Of a stretch of 7,670 bases of DNA, positions 1 to 7,200 are shown piece by piece. Made by a program: the position numbers and the translations under genes. This stretch comes from CAZOGW01 sp964579415 (GTDB taxonomy: Bacteria; Actinomycetota; Acidimicrobiia; Spongiisociales; UBA5794): the NCBI GenBank assembly GCA_964579415.1, contig CAZOGW010000139.1:1-7670 (forward strand), read 5' to 3'. Below the pieces are notes generated by a model. It ran no database searches. It saw only the letters and a program-made list of their open reading frames with translations, and was not told where the DNA came from. The first letter of the stretch is position 1, and each line of letters starts with the position of its first letter.

Positions 1-678
1 CTAGTCTTCTTCGGGCTTGCGGGAGGGGGCGGCGCCTTGTTGGACTACGTGGGTCAGTTCGTGGGCTAGGAGGTGCTTGCCGGCGGGGGAGCCGGGGGAG
101 TAGTCGCCGGAGCGGACGAAGACGTCGCTGCCGTGGGTGAAGGCTTGGGCGCCCATGGATGCGTTGAGGCTGTCCGACTCGGGCCCGGTGTGGACGCGGA
201 CCGAGGAGAAGTCGGCGCCGAAGGACGACTCCATCTCGCGGCGCACCGAGGAGTCCAGGCTGCGGCCGGTGCCGCGGGCAGAAGAGATGGCGCTCTCGGT
301 GGTGGAGTCCAGGTCGCCCCCGGCAGGGCCGATCCCCAACTCGTCGGCGCCCGGTGAGCGCCGGATGCGGGACATCTGCAACTCCTCGTCCTCGAGGTCC
401 TGGCGCTGGATGCGGGAGAGTTGCAGGTCGTCCTCATCGGGACCCTGGCGCTGGGCGGCGGCGGCGGGGGTGGCGGTGACGGCGTCGGCAACCTTATCGG
501 CCTCACGCTCGTAGCTGTCACCGGCGGGACCGACCGTGAGCTTCGTCTGGACGACACCGCCCCCGGCCAGGCTGCGCGCCATGGCCTGGTTCCCCGGCCC
601 GGCTGCGTTGTGGGTGGTGCGGTGCTCGGTGGCGACGTCCTCGGTCACCGCCTGGGTCGCCCTCAGCCTGTTGCGCAT
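1..678 (-). CDS. eCIS core (DUF4157) protein with HELTH motif
   Basis: This encodes a 225-residue protein of the DUF4157 / eCIS-core family, which accompanies contractile injection systems either as a free protein or as the leader domain of loaded effectors. Visible parts: a GNQAMARSL segment (about 30-38) resembling the GNxAVxRxL element common in these proteins; the family hallmark LTVGPAGDSYEREADKVAD (about 47-65); an acidic linker with two similar units, LQLSRIQRQ and LQMSRIRRS (about 85-108); and the core domain (about 141-215) ending in HLLAHELTHVVQQ, with the zincin-like HELTH at 206-210. The chain stops about ten residues after the core, so no toxin domain is attached. Catalysis is not established; a downstream third zinc ligand is not obvious. 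A GTG 45 bases upstream also opens the frame, but the ATG at 678 has GGGAG six bases before it and lies just downstream of a candidate promoter, so I prefer it. Transcribed divergently from the particle operon. It may be cargo, a cargo adaptor or a maturation factor. Confidence 0.92.
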   Translation of the reverse strand: MRNRLRATQAVTEDVATEHRTTHNAAGPGNQAMARSLAGGGVVQTKLTVGPAGDSYEREADKVADAVTATPAAAAQRQGPDEDDLQLSRIQRQDLEDEELQMSRIRRSPGADELGIGPAGGDLDSTTESAISSARGTGRSLDSSVRREMESSFGADFSSVRVHTGPESDSLNASMGAQAFTHGSDVFVRSGDYSPGSPAGKHLLAHELTHVVQQGAAPSRKPEED

Positions 679-884
679 CCTCGTCTCCCATCGAGAGGCT
701 GCCGCCACAATACGCCCGGTCACGGACCCGGCAAAGGCCCGGCGTGGCCATGCCCCAAGATGTGCCCCTCGGGGCAGACCTGCCCCAGGTGTCCGGAAGG
801 CTGCCCCGAGTGCCCTTCCCCATCGGCCGCACGCTCCTTAGGTTCGGGGACGTGATTGCGTCGTCTCGCGACGGGAGCTTGGCT
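679..884. other. Divergent intergenic region with TGCCCC hexamer cluster
   Basis: This 206-bp stretch separates the divergent DUF4157 gene and the particle operon, so it should hold both promoters. TGCCCC occurs on the plus strand at 751, 763, 781 and 802, with a near copy TGCCCT at 811. GGGGCA at 771-776 is the inverse, forming TGCCC-CTCG-GGGCA (763-776), and ACCTG-CCC-CAGGT spans 778-790. These could be operator sites, but a GC-rich background makes such words common. A possible plus-strand -10, TAGGTT (839-844), has only a poor -35 upstream. The plus-strand frame is open back to 744, but that upstream part matches nothing I recognise and lacks a convincing ribosome site. Confidence 0.35.
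707..734 (-). promoter_or_regulatory. Candidate promoter of the DUF4157 gene
   Basis: On the minus strand TTGCCG (734-729) and TATTGT (712-707) are separated by 16 bases, each matching the housekeeping -35 (TTGACA) and -10 (TATAAT) hexamers at four of six positions. Transcription would begin near 700, giving a leader of about 22 bases that contains the GGGAG ribosome site and the ATG at 678. It would also leave the alternative GTG at 723 outside the transcript. Read by eye only. Such matches arise by chance, so this is a modest call. Confidence 0.3.
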
Positions 885-1211
885 GTGAAGCGGGTGCTCA
901 TCGGGGACTTCGGCGCCATCGCCGCGTTGGGGCTGCGCGAGCTCCTCGAGGAGAAGTGCTTGATCGTGGATGACACCGAGACGGTCGATTTCCTGGCTCG
1001 GATGCGCGCGACGGCACCTGACGTGGTGGTCGTCGATTCCGACCTGTGGTCGGCCCCCGATGTCACCCGTCTCCTCGAGGCCTACGTACCTCACGTGACC
1101 GTCATCGGATGCTCCCTCTCGGCCCCCACCCTCGAGGTGTACCGGCATGGGGAGGCGTCCTACACAGCCGAGCTCAGTCCGAGCAGCCTGATCGCGGCAG
1201 TCAACCGGTGA
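885..1211 (+). CDS. Receiver-only, degenerate response-regulator-like protein
   Basis: A 108-residue protein that reads like a NarL-type receiver domain with no DNA-binding output domain. The opening VKRVLIGDFG...LGLRELL matches the first strand and helix of receivers, although the usual acidic pair is reduced to one aspartate (D8). DVVVVDSDLW puts a candidate phospho-acceptor at D51. VTVIGCS aligns with the fourth strand and its switch Ser/Thr (S77). In the last conserved block, the near-invariant lysine of receivers appears to be glutamate (E96 in SYTAELS). The missing acidic residue and lysine suggest a pseudo-receiver that signals by binding rather than by normal phosphorylation. The GTG at 885 is chosen because GGGAG (873-877) precedes it and homology starts there; frames opening at 744 or 852 add an unrecognisable leader. 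It lies 22 bases upstream of the sheath gene, probably in the same operon, so it may regulate particle expression or assembly. Confidence 0.62.
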   Translation: MKRVLIGDFGAIAALGLRELLEEKCLIVDDTETVDFLARMRATAPDVVVVDSDLWSAPDVTRLLEAYVPHVTVIGCSLSAPTLEVYRHGEASYTAELSPSSLIAAVNR

Positions 1212-1220
1212 TGAGCACCG

Positions 1221-1227
1221 AAGGAGG
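1221..1227 (+). promoter_or_regulatory. Near-perfect Shine-Dalgarno of the sheath gene
   Basis: AAGGAGG lies six bases before the sheath ATG. It is the strongest ribosome site in the window and fits a structural protein needed in many copies per particle. It fixes the sheath start at 1234. Confidence 0.85.
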
Positions 1228-1233
1228 AACTCA

Positions 1234-2760
1234 ATGCCGACTTACCTGACACCGGGTGTCTACGTCGAGGAGGTCGATCGTGGGTCGAAGCCGCTCGCAG
1301 CGGTGGGCACCGCGGTGGCGGCCTTCGTCGGCTACACGGCCAAGGCGCCGACCGATGACCCGTCGGATCCCGACGGCCTCAAGCCGCGCCTGGTGACCAA
1401 CTGGACCCAGTTCGTGAAGCTGTACGGGGGGTTCGCCCCCGGCATCATGCTCCCGCACTCGGTCTTCGGATACTTCAACAACGGCGGCGGCAACGCCTAC
1501 ATCGTCCGCATCCCGCACCGCACCATGCCCAAGCTGGCGCTCGGTGCCGGCGAGGTGGAGAACGCTCTCGACGTCGTGGCCAAGTCCGACGCCGAGGGAC
1601 TCGTCGTCGAGATCGCCGCCGACGAGGACGACAGCGGCACCTTCACCTTCGAGGTCAAGCAGGGAGACGACGTGCTCGAGTCGTTCTCCGGCCTGACCCT
1701 GGGCGACGGTCCCAACAACGTGGCGACTCTGGTGAACGAAGCCTCGGCATACGTGTCGGTGGCCACCAGGATCGAGGACGCCCTGGCGACACCCGCCACC
1801 GGGTCGTTCCCCCTGGAGCCCACGGCACCGGTGCCCCTCGACGTGACCAGCCCCCAGTTCGATGGCGCCGAGTCCGACCGGACCGGCATCCAGGGCCTCG
1901 TCATCGCCGACGACGTGACCATGATCAGCGTCCCCGACCTGATCACCGCCGCCACCAAGGCGGACGGCAGCATCGACGAGGAGCTGTGGCAGGCGGTGCA
2001 CATGGCGATGATCGCCCACTGCGAGCGCCAGGCGAACCGCATGGCCATCCTCGACCCGCCGCCCAACAAGTCGCCGCAGCAGGTCAAGGAGTGGCGCGAG
2101 CAGGCCCTGTACGACTCCAAGTTCGCCGTGCTCTACTACCCGTGGCTCAAGGTCTCCAACCCGGCCGCCACCAACGGCAACCGCACCATCTTCGTGCCCC
2201 CCAGCGGCCACCTGGCCGGCATCTGGGCCCGCAACGACGAGACACGCGGCGTGTGGAAGGCCCCGGCCAACGAGGTCGTGACAGGCGCCCTCGACGTGCA
2301 GACCCTGATCACCAAGGGCGAGCAGGGCGTGCTCAACCCCATCGGGGTCAACGCCATCCGTCCCTTCGGTACCCGGGGCATCCGGGTGTGGGGAGCCCGC
2401 ACCCTGTCGTCGGACCCGAGCTGGAAGTACGTCAACGTGCGGCGCCTCTTCAACATGATCGAGACCACGATCATGGAAGGCACCCAGTGGGTGGTCTTCG
2501 AGCCCAACGACCAGGCGCTGTGGCAGCGCGTCAAGCGCACCGTGTCGGCGTTCCTGCTCGGCCTGTGGCGCGACGGAGCCCTGTTCGGAGCCACCCCGGA
2601 GGAGGCGTACTACGTCAAGTGCGACGCCGAGACCAACCCGCCGGAATCCATCGATCTGGGCCGTCTCATCACCGAGATCGGCATCTCGCCGGTGAAGCCC
2701 GCCGAGTTCGTCATCTTCCGCATCAGCCAGTGGTCGGGAGGCGCCGACGCCGCCGAGTGA
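1234..2760 (+). CDS. Contractile tail sheath protein
   Basis: A 508-residue phage-type tail sheath protein, the subunit that forms the contractile outer cylinder around the inner tube and supplies the force for injection. The N-terminus TPGVYVEEVDRGSKPLAAVG (residues 6-25), followed by a GTAVAAFVGYT-like stretch, is the sheath signature for the arm that links neighbouring subunits. The middle (about 125-210) is a variable, acidic, strand-rich insertion. The C-terminal third carries the most conserved block: WGARTLSSDPSWKYVNVRRL (around 387-406), then IETTIMEGTQWVVFEPN, the DGALFGATPEEAYYVKCD region and the closing PVKPAEFVIFRISQW. Length is normal for single-gene actinobacterial eCIS sheaths; Afp and PVC carry several sheath paralogues, whereas only one is visible here. 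The strong ribosome site at 1221 supports the start. A 61-bp gap without an obvious terminator separates it from the first tube gene, so co-transcription is likely. Confidence 0.97.
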   Translation: MPTYLTPGVYVEEVDRGSKPLAAVGTAVAAFVGYTAKAPTDDPSDPDGLKPRLVTNWTQFVKLYGGFAPGIMLPHSVFGYFNNGGGNAYIVRIPHRTMPKLALGAGEVENALDVVAKSDAEGLVVEIAADEDDSGTFTFEVKQGDDVLESFSGLTLGDGPNNVATLVNEASAYVSVATRIEDALATPATGSFPLEPTAPVPLDVTSPQFDGAESDRTGIQGLVIADDVTMISVPDLITAATKADGSIDEELWQAVHMAMIAHCERQANRMAILDPPPNKSPQQVKEWREQALYDSKFAVLYYPWLKVSNPAATNGNRTIFVPPSGHLAGIWARNDETRGVWKAPANEVVTGALDVQTLITKGEQGVLNPIGVNAIRPFGTRGIRVWGARTLSSDPSWKYVNVRRLFNMIETTIMEGTQWVVFEPNDQALWQRVKRTVSAFLLGLWRDGALFGATPEEAYYVKCDAETNPPESIDLGRLITEIGISPVKPAEFVIFRISQWSGGADAAE

Positions 2761-2821
2761 GCGGCGCCGGCCCACCCGACCAGACAACGCACCCGAGAAC
2801 TGAGCACAGAAAGGCACACCA

Positions 2822-3271
2822 ATGGGGCAGACCGGTACCAGTGAGATGCTCCTGGCGACATTCAACTTCGCCGTGGAGGTCGACAGTGTCACCGTCGCCT
2901 TCTTCAAGGAGGCCTCCGGCCTCACCGAAGAGGTCGAGGTGATCGAGCACCAGGTGGTCAACGCGCAGGGCAAGCAGATCACGCAGAAGATCGCCGGCCA
3001 CAAGTCGACCGGCGAGATCACGCTCAAGAAGAGCATGGACGGCAACAGGTACCTCAGCGACTGGTTCAAGGAGGTCAAGGACGGCAAGTTCGACAGCTAC
3101 CGCCGCAACGGCTCGGTCGTCATGTACGACCCGCAGAACGCCGAGGTGGCCCGCTGGAACTTCATCAACGGCTGGCCCAAGTCGTGGAGCTCGTCCGACC
3201 TCGATGCCGGCGCCGACGACATCGCCACCGAGGAGATCGTGATCACGCACGAAGGCCTCGATCGCGGATGA
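2822..3271 (+). CDS. Tail tube protein 1 (gp19 family)
   Basis: A 149-residue tail tube protein of the T4 gp19-like family, related to Hcp and Afp1/Pvc1. Its hexameric rings stack to form the inner tube that is driven into the target when the sheath contracts. Recognisable features: an N-terminal strand FNFAVEVDSVTVAFFKEASG (about 14-33) with the family pattern F-x-V-E-V-x-x-x-x-x-x-F-x-E-x-S-G-L; a TGEITLKKSMDG segment in mid-protein; LSDWFKEVKDGK; and the C-terminal WPKSWSSSDLDA...EEIVITHEG, the usual closing strands. The ATG is preceded by GAAAGG (about eight bases away). Its stop overlaps the next start as ATGA (3268-3271), which implies translational coupling to the assembly protein. Sequence similarity to the second tube protein is clear in pattern but low in identity, so they probably play different roles in the tube. 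Confidence 0.95.
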   Translation: MGQTGTSEMLLATFNFAVEVDSVTVAFFKEASGLTEEVEVIEHQVVNAQGKQITQKIAGHKSTGEITLKKSMDGNRYLSDWFKEVKDGKFDSYRRNGSVVMYDPQNAEVARWNFINGWPKSWSSSDLDAGADDIATEEIVITHEGLDRG

Positions 3272-3636
3272 GCCTCCAGACAGAGTACGAGTTCACCCTC
3301 CCCAAGGGTTACGTCGACAGCGGCGGGACCCTCCACCGCAAGGGCACGATGCGGCTGGCGACAGCCCGCGACGAGATCGAGCCCCTGCGCGACAAGAGGG
3401 TCATGGACAACGAGGCGTACCTCACCGTCATCATCCTGGCCCGGGTCATCACCCGGCTGGGCTCGGTGTCGAACATCTCCACCAAGACCATCGAAGACCT
3501 GTTCGCCGCCGACCTGGCATATCTCCAGGACCTCTACGGGATCATCAACTTCGGTGATCCCGAGGTGCTGAAGTCGCTGGAGAGCGAACACCCTTTAGCC
3601 GAGGCCCGGGTGGAGGAGCTGGTCGGGGAGTCATGA
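3268..3636 (+). CDS. Phage-tail assembly protein (tail chaperone-like)
   Basis: A 122-residue protein resembling the 'phage tail assembly protein' family found beside the tube genes of contractile phages and eCIS. Its N-terminus (LQTEYEFTLPKGYVDSGGTLHRKGTMRLATARDEIEPLRD) is strand-rich, and the rest (about 48-122) looks helical: NEAYLTVIILARVITRLG, then STKTIEDLFAADLAYLQDLYG. The role is inferred from position: phage G or E-type proteins bind the tape measure and tube subunits during tail assembly and are absent from the finished particle. The ATG shares the ATGA overlap with tube 1, and the stop again overlaps the next start as ATGA (3633-3636). Codons 109-110 are CCT TTA, the TTA being the only in-frame TTA I found in the window, and they form a slippery heptamer described separately. 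If ribosomes slip there, this protein is also made as a 179-residue fusion with the following small protein. Confidence 0.82.
   Translation: MSLQTEYEFTLPKGYVDSGGTLHRKGTMRLATARDEIEPLRDKRVMDNEAYLTVIILARVITRLGSVSNISTKTIEDLFAADLAYLQDLYGIINFGDPEVLKSLESEHPLAEARVEELVGES
3579..3597 (+). other. Candidate programmed -1 frameshift site (C CCT TTA)
   Basis: The heptamer CCCTTTA (3591-3597) sits in the zero frame as C CCT TTA, matching the X XXY YYZ rule for tandem -1 slippage (CCT to CCC, TTA to TTT). The rare TTA codon is in the decoding site, which would favour pausing. GGAGAG (3579-3584) lies just upstream and could act like the internal Shine-Dalgarno stimulator known from dnaX. After slippage the -1 frame reads SRGPGGGAGRGV and continues without a stop into the DUF6760-like gene, ending at 3806. 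I see only a weak possible downstream stem (CCCG near 3605 with CGGG near 3624). The heptamer pattern is not rare by itself; position, phase and the open -1 frame make it credible. Confidence 0.5.
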
Positions 3637-3806
3637 CGGTGCACGAGTCCGGGGCGCTCTGGTCCGAGATCGCCTACCTGGGCTACCACCTTCATTGGGA
3701 CATGGAGACGTTGCTCGATCTGGAGCACCCGGACCGGGTGCGGATGATCGGCGCCGTCAACGACCTGAACAACCGTGCGTGGGAGGCGGTGAGGAACATT
3801 GGCTGA
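3633..3806 (+). CDS. Small DUF6760-like protein, 57 residues
   Basis: A 57-residue protein that is easily missed because of its size. The sequence begins MTVHESGALWSEIAYLGYHL and continues with HW, then LLDLEHPDR and a tail rich in Asn/Arg. The pattern L-x-x-E-I-A-Y-L-x-Y-H-x-H-W followed by LLDLEHPDR is what I recall of DUF6760, a short family encoded between tube genes in actinobacterial eCIS; this assignment is from memory. The ATG overlaps the preceding stop as ATGA, so translation is probably coupled, and its frame is -1 relative to the assembly protein. Its location matches the 'T' part of phage G/GT chaperone pairs, which is short, helical and often made only as a frameshift fusion. 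Its own ATG lacks a good ribosome site apart from GGGGAG (3625-3630), very close to the start. The next gene starts inside its last codons. Confidence 0.82.
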   Translation: MTVHESGALWSEIAYLGYHLHWDMETLLDLEHPDRVRMIGAVNDLNNRAWEAVRNIG

Positions 3807-4251
3807 GCCATGGCAGTGGGCGACGACCGCGCAGCGGTTCCGTCTCGAGGTGGACGGGGTGGAGATCGGCACGTTCCTGGAGGTCCAGGGCCTCCAGGTG
3901 TCGGCCGAGCCGGCAACCTTCGCCGAGGGTGGTCAGAACCACTTCACCCATCAGCGCCCCGGTCGCATGTCCTGGCCCAACATCACCCTCAAGCGCGGCG
4001 TGACCCAGAACAACGAGCTGTTCGATTGGTTCACCAAGACCTCCGGTGACGGGTACGCCGGGGAGGGGAACAAGGTGACGCTCACCTCGGCGGCGATCAC
4101 CTTGATCGACGAGAAGGGCTTGACATTGCGCTCCTGGGCGCTCGACCGGGCCTTCCCCATCCGCTGGGAAGGGCCCGACTTCTCGGTGAAGGCAAGTGAG
4201 GTTCCGACCGAGCAACTGGAGATGGCCCATCATGGCTTCAGGCCCGCCTGA
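3799..4251 (+). CDS. Tail tube protein 2 (gp19 family, Afp5-like position)
   Basis: A 150-residue second tube protein of the gp19-like family. WATTAQRFRLEVDGVEIGTF (about 7-26) and LEVQGLQV match the family's first strands; ITLKRGVTQNNELFDWFTKT (about 62-81) is the characteristic central block; WALDRAFPIRWEGPDFSVKA and EQLEMAHHGF are the usual ending. In Afp and PVC a divergent tube paralogue forms a special ring near the baseplate, and this copy, placed after the assembly genes and less acidic than tube 1, may do the same; that is inference. The start is TTG at 3799: an in-frame stop at 3790 excludes anything earlier, the next candidate (GTG at 3850) would cut into the conserved first strand, and GAGG (3791-3794) lies four bases upstream. 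It overlaps the DUF6760-like gene by 8 bases and the long downstream frame by 20. Confidence 0.93.
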   Translation: MAEPWQWATTAQRFRLEVDGVEIGTFLEVQGLQVSAEPATFAEGGQNHFTHQRPGRMSWPNITLKRGVTQNNELFDWFTKTSGDGYAGEGNKVTLTSAAITLIDEKGLTLRSWALDRAFPIRWEGPDFSVKASEVPTEQLEMAHHGFRPA

Positions 4252-7200
4252 TCCCGCCCCCTGGCGTGATGCCAAACCGCTGCCCCGCAGCGGCGGCCTG
4301 GCGGCGCGGGCGGCGCGGCACAAGGGTTTCGCCGGCAGCGGCGCCACCCGGATCGAGCTGCGATCGCTGCCCGGCCGCACCGGTCGGAGGCGGCTCCCGC
4401 AGGCGATCCGCCGCGACACGGCCGGAGGGTCCGGAGCCGACGATGCGGAGGTTGCGCCCCCGGAGGCCATCAGGCTCGGCGCGTGGAGGCTGCTGAACCG
4501 TAGCCCGGAGCCGGAGGCGCCCACCCAGAGTTGGGCGGAGATCACGCATCGTCCACCTCGCCGCCGGGCTACCGCGGCGGCGAACGGCGACAATCCGGCG
4601 TCGAACGGCCGCGTCCCGCCGGCAGCCCCGCTAGCTGGCGGCAGGGTGCAGCGCTCGAAGGCTGCGGGCCGCCCCGCCGCAGTCCCTGCGCCGCCCCCGC
4701 AGGCGGGAATCGTCGCCGCCCACGGTGCCGTCCCGGCAGCATCCCGGCATCCTGGCACCACCATCCGGCGCGGCATCGCCGCGGCGGCCCCGGCGCGCCG
4801 TGCCGGCAGCCGGGAGGTGTCACCGGCCACCGTTGCAACGCCGTCGCGTCATGGTTCCCCGACCGCTGCGGTGGGCGCCGGGCAGCGGTCGCCTGCCGCC
4901 CGGACGGTCCCGGTCGCGGCTTCCCCGGTGGGCTCCGTGGTCCGCCGCATGCCCCTGGTGTCGGCGGCCCGTGCCGCAAGGACCGCCGGGGCGCCGGGGA
5001 TCACCATCCCGCCGGGGTCCGCAGCCGCCGCCAGAGTGACCGCCGCCGGTGCGGTGGCGCCGCCGGCGGGGGCTCGCCGGCCCGCCGCCGAAGCGGCCCC
5101 GGTGGGGGAGCGACTGAGATCCAACCCGGAGCGGTCGCCCCGCCCCGCCACCCCATCGCGACAGGTCGTCTCGCCCGCCGCCGACGAGGATGCCAAGCCG
5201 GTGCGAAGAGCGTCGGCTCCGGTCGGCGTTCCGGCGCCGGCACCCTCCGCGGGCACACCGGCGCCGCACCCCCACCGCGACGTTCCGGTACCCCAACCCC
5301 CGGAGGCGGCACCGGACGCGCGCCGGCGGGCGAGACGTACTTCGCTGACGGCGGGCACGATCCCGCGTGGCGCAGACCCCACACCGCGCGCATTCGCCCC
5401 GCAGGCCTCCGGCCCGGGTACGGCTGCGGTGCTGGCGCGCCACTGGGCGCAGCGGGCCGTGAAGGCCGGTCGGGAATCCGGCACGGCGCGGCGCGGCGCC
5501 GGCAGCGTCGTCACACCGGCCGGCGCCAGGGGCGGCCACGAGCCGCCGCGGGCCGCGATGCGGTCCACCGGAGTTGCGCCGGCACCCACGGCGACCCCGG
5601 GATTGCTGGGCCCGCTCGCCGCGGCCGCGGCACAGGCGGCCATCGCCCGCGACGCGGGAGCACCGCCCGCGCCGGCACAGCGGGCAGCCGCCGGCAAGAA
5701 CCGCGGAACCACCTCCTCTGGCGGCGTCGACCGGGTCCGGCGGAGTTCCTCCGCAGGCGCCGGCGAAACCCGGCGCAGCGCGGCCACCACCGCTCCGTCC
5801 ACATCCCTACCTCCGGCGGTGGAGGCACGGCGCTCTACAGTGCCTCCGGTCGCCAAGCCGGCGGCAGGGTCCGGCTCGGGCCAGGCACAACGCGCCTCCG
5901 ACCCGAAGCGCACCACCGGCTCCGCCGGTCCAGGTAAGTCAACCGGCTCCGCCGGTTCCGGCGAGTCGGCCTCTGCCGGTCCAGCTAAGCCGACCTCCGC
6001 CGGCTCGATCAAGGCATCCGGCTCTGCCGGGTCAGGTGGGGCAGTCTCCGCCGGCTCGGGTAGGTCGGCGCCCTCCGCCGGTTCCGGCAAGTCAGCCTCT
6101 GCCGGTCCCGGGCAGGCATCCGGTTCCACCGGTTCAGGCCGGGCCGGCGGTTCTGCCGATCCCGGTGGCGCAGCTCCCGCCACACCGGACATGACAGCCT
6201 CGGCCGGTGGAGACCAACCATTCGCCACCCCTCCGCCCGGAACAGTCGGCCGCCGGGGCGCCCTCACCGCCGGTCCCGGAGCGCTGGCCCGCGCCATGGC
6301 GTCAGCGTCGGCGGTGCCGCCCGGCACGGTGCGGCGTTCCACCGCCGAGGTCCCCGGGCTCCGTTCACCCGCCGTCCCCATCCGCCAACTCCCCGCCGCC
6401 GTCCAGGTGCGGAGGCAGCAGGCCGAGACCACATCCGCCGGGGCCGCCGCCCACGGGCAGGTTGCTCCCCGCCGCGCCCTCACCAGGGTGTCGCCGGCGG
6501 GGCGCGGTGCGACCGCATCCGCTCCGTCGAGCCCCACCCATTCGTCAGCCGGAGGTGCCTCCGCCGCCGGCGCTCCCACCACCGGCACCGGCCCGGCAGG
6601 CGCGAGGGCGCGGCACGGCGCGGCCGATCCCAACATGGCCGGGACGGCGTCTCACCCAGCCGCCGCCGAGATCCGGCGCCGGGCCTCCACCCAGAACGCA
6701 ACGGTGGCGGCACCCGCCCCGGGGACGCCGCTGCCCGCGGCCCGGGTGGCGGCCCGTGCCGGGATCGCCGATGCCGTCTCGGTGCGGCGCTCCTACGCAG
6801 TGATCCCGGCCGCTCAGGACCCTGAACCCGGCCACGTCCCGCCCGGGCGTACCACCACCCGGCAGCGCTCGGAGCCGGAACGCGCCCAAGCCCCCACCGC
6901 AACGGCCGTGGTCCCCGCCGGCCCCGCAGGCGCCGCCGTCCACCGCGCCATCGCCACCCACCTGGTTCGCCGTCCCGCCGGTGTTCCCGGTTCGCTCCGC
7001 CCCGGGGCACGGGCGACAGTCGCCCCGCCCGCGGGCACACCGGTGCACGCCGCCCCCCAGGCGACCCCGGGCACGGCGCAGGGTCACCGCGATCCCGGAG
7101 GCCCGACCGCGGCCCGCATCGGCACGTCTCGAGCCGGGAGCCGCCGCGTGCTGCGCAAGGTGACCCGCCTGGAGCACCTGGCTGCGGCGGCCGTACCCGC

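Noticed and set aside
679..723. GTG start 15 codons upstream for the DUF4157 gene
   Set aside because: It has no clear ribosome site and overlaps the candidate -10 element, whereas the ATG at 678 has GGGAG at six bases.
763..790. Hairpin-forming inverted repeats as a transcription terminator
   Set aside because: Stems are short (5 bp), no T-run follows, and the location between divergent starts needs no terminator.
744..884. N-terminal extension of the receiver-like protein from ATG 744 or GTG 852
   Set aside because: The extra residues resemble nothing in receivers, and the GTG at 885 has a well-spaced GGGAG and begins exactly at the first conserved strand.
1231..3087. Minus-strand frame of about 618 codons opposite the sheath and tube genes
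   Set aside because: It covers clearly recognisable sheath and tube genes on the other strand and has no recognisable domain. Long antisense frames are expected in GC-rich coding DNA.
3598..3680. Strong pseudoknot or stem-loop stimulator downstream of the slippery heptamer
   Set aside because: By eye I find only a 4-bp CCCG/CGGG pairing with a long loop. Without folding software it cannot be supported.
4531..5937. Plus-strand frame of 468 codons in the +2 phase of the long protein
   Set aside because: Stops at both ends, Gly/Arg-rich shadow composition, no ribosome site, and lies entirely within the longer open frame starting at 4232.
5918..6169. CRISPR-like array
   Set aside because: The units are direct, degenerate, spacer-free and in coding frame, so this is a protein repeat and not a CRISPR.
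4849..6636. Long minus-strand frame of about 595 codons with PAEP-type repeats
   Set aside because: It is antisense to the operon, lacks a convincing ribosome site, ends inside the tract, and its repeats are the reverse complement of the plus-strand GSAGSG units. The plus frame covers the whole region without a stop and continues the operon.
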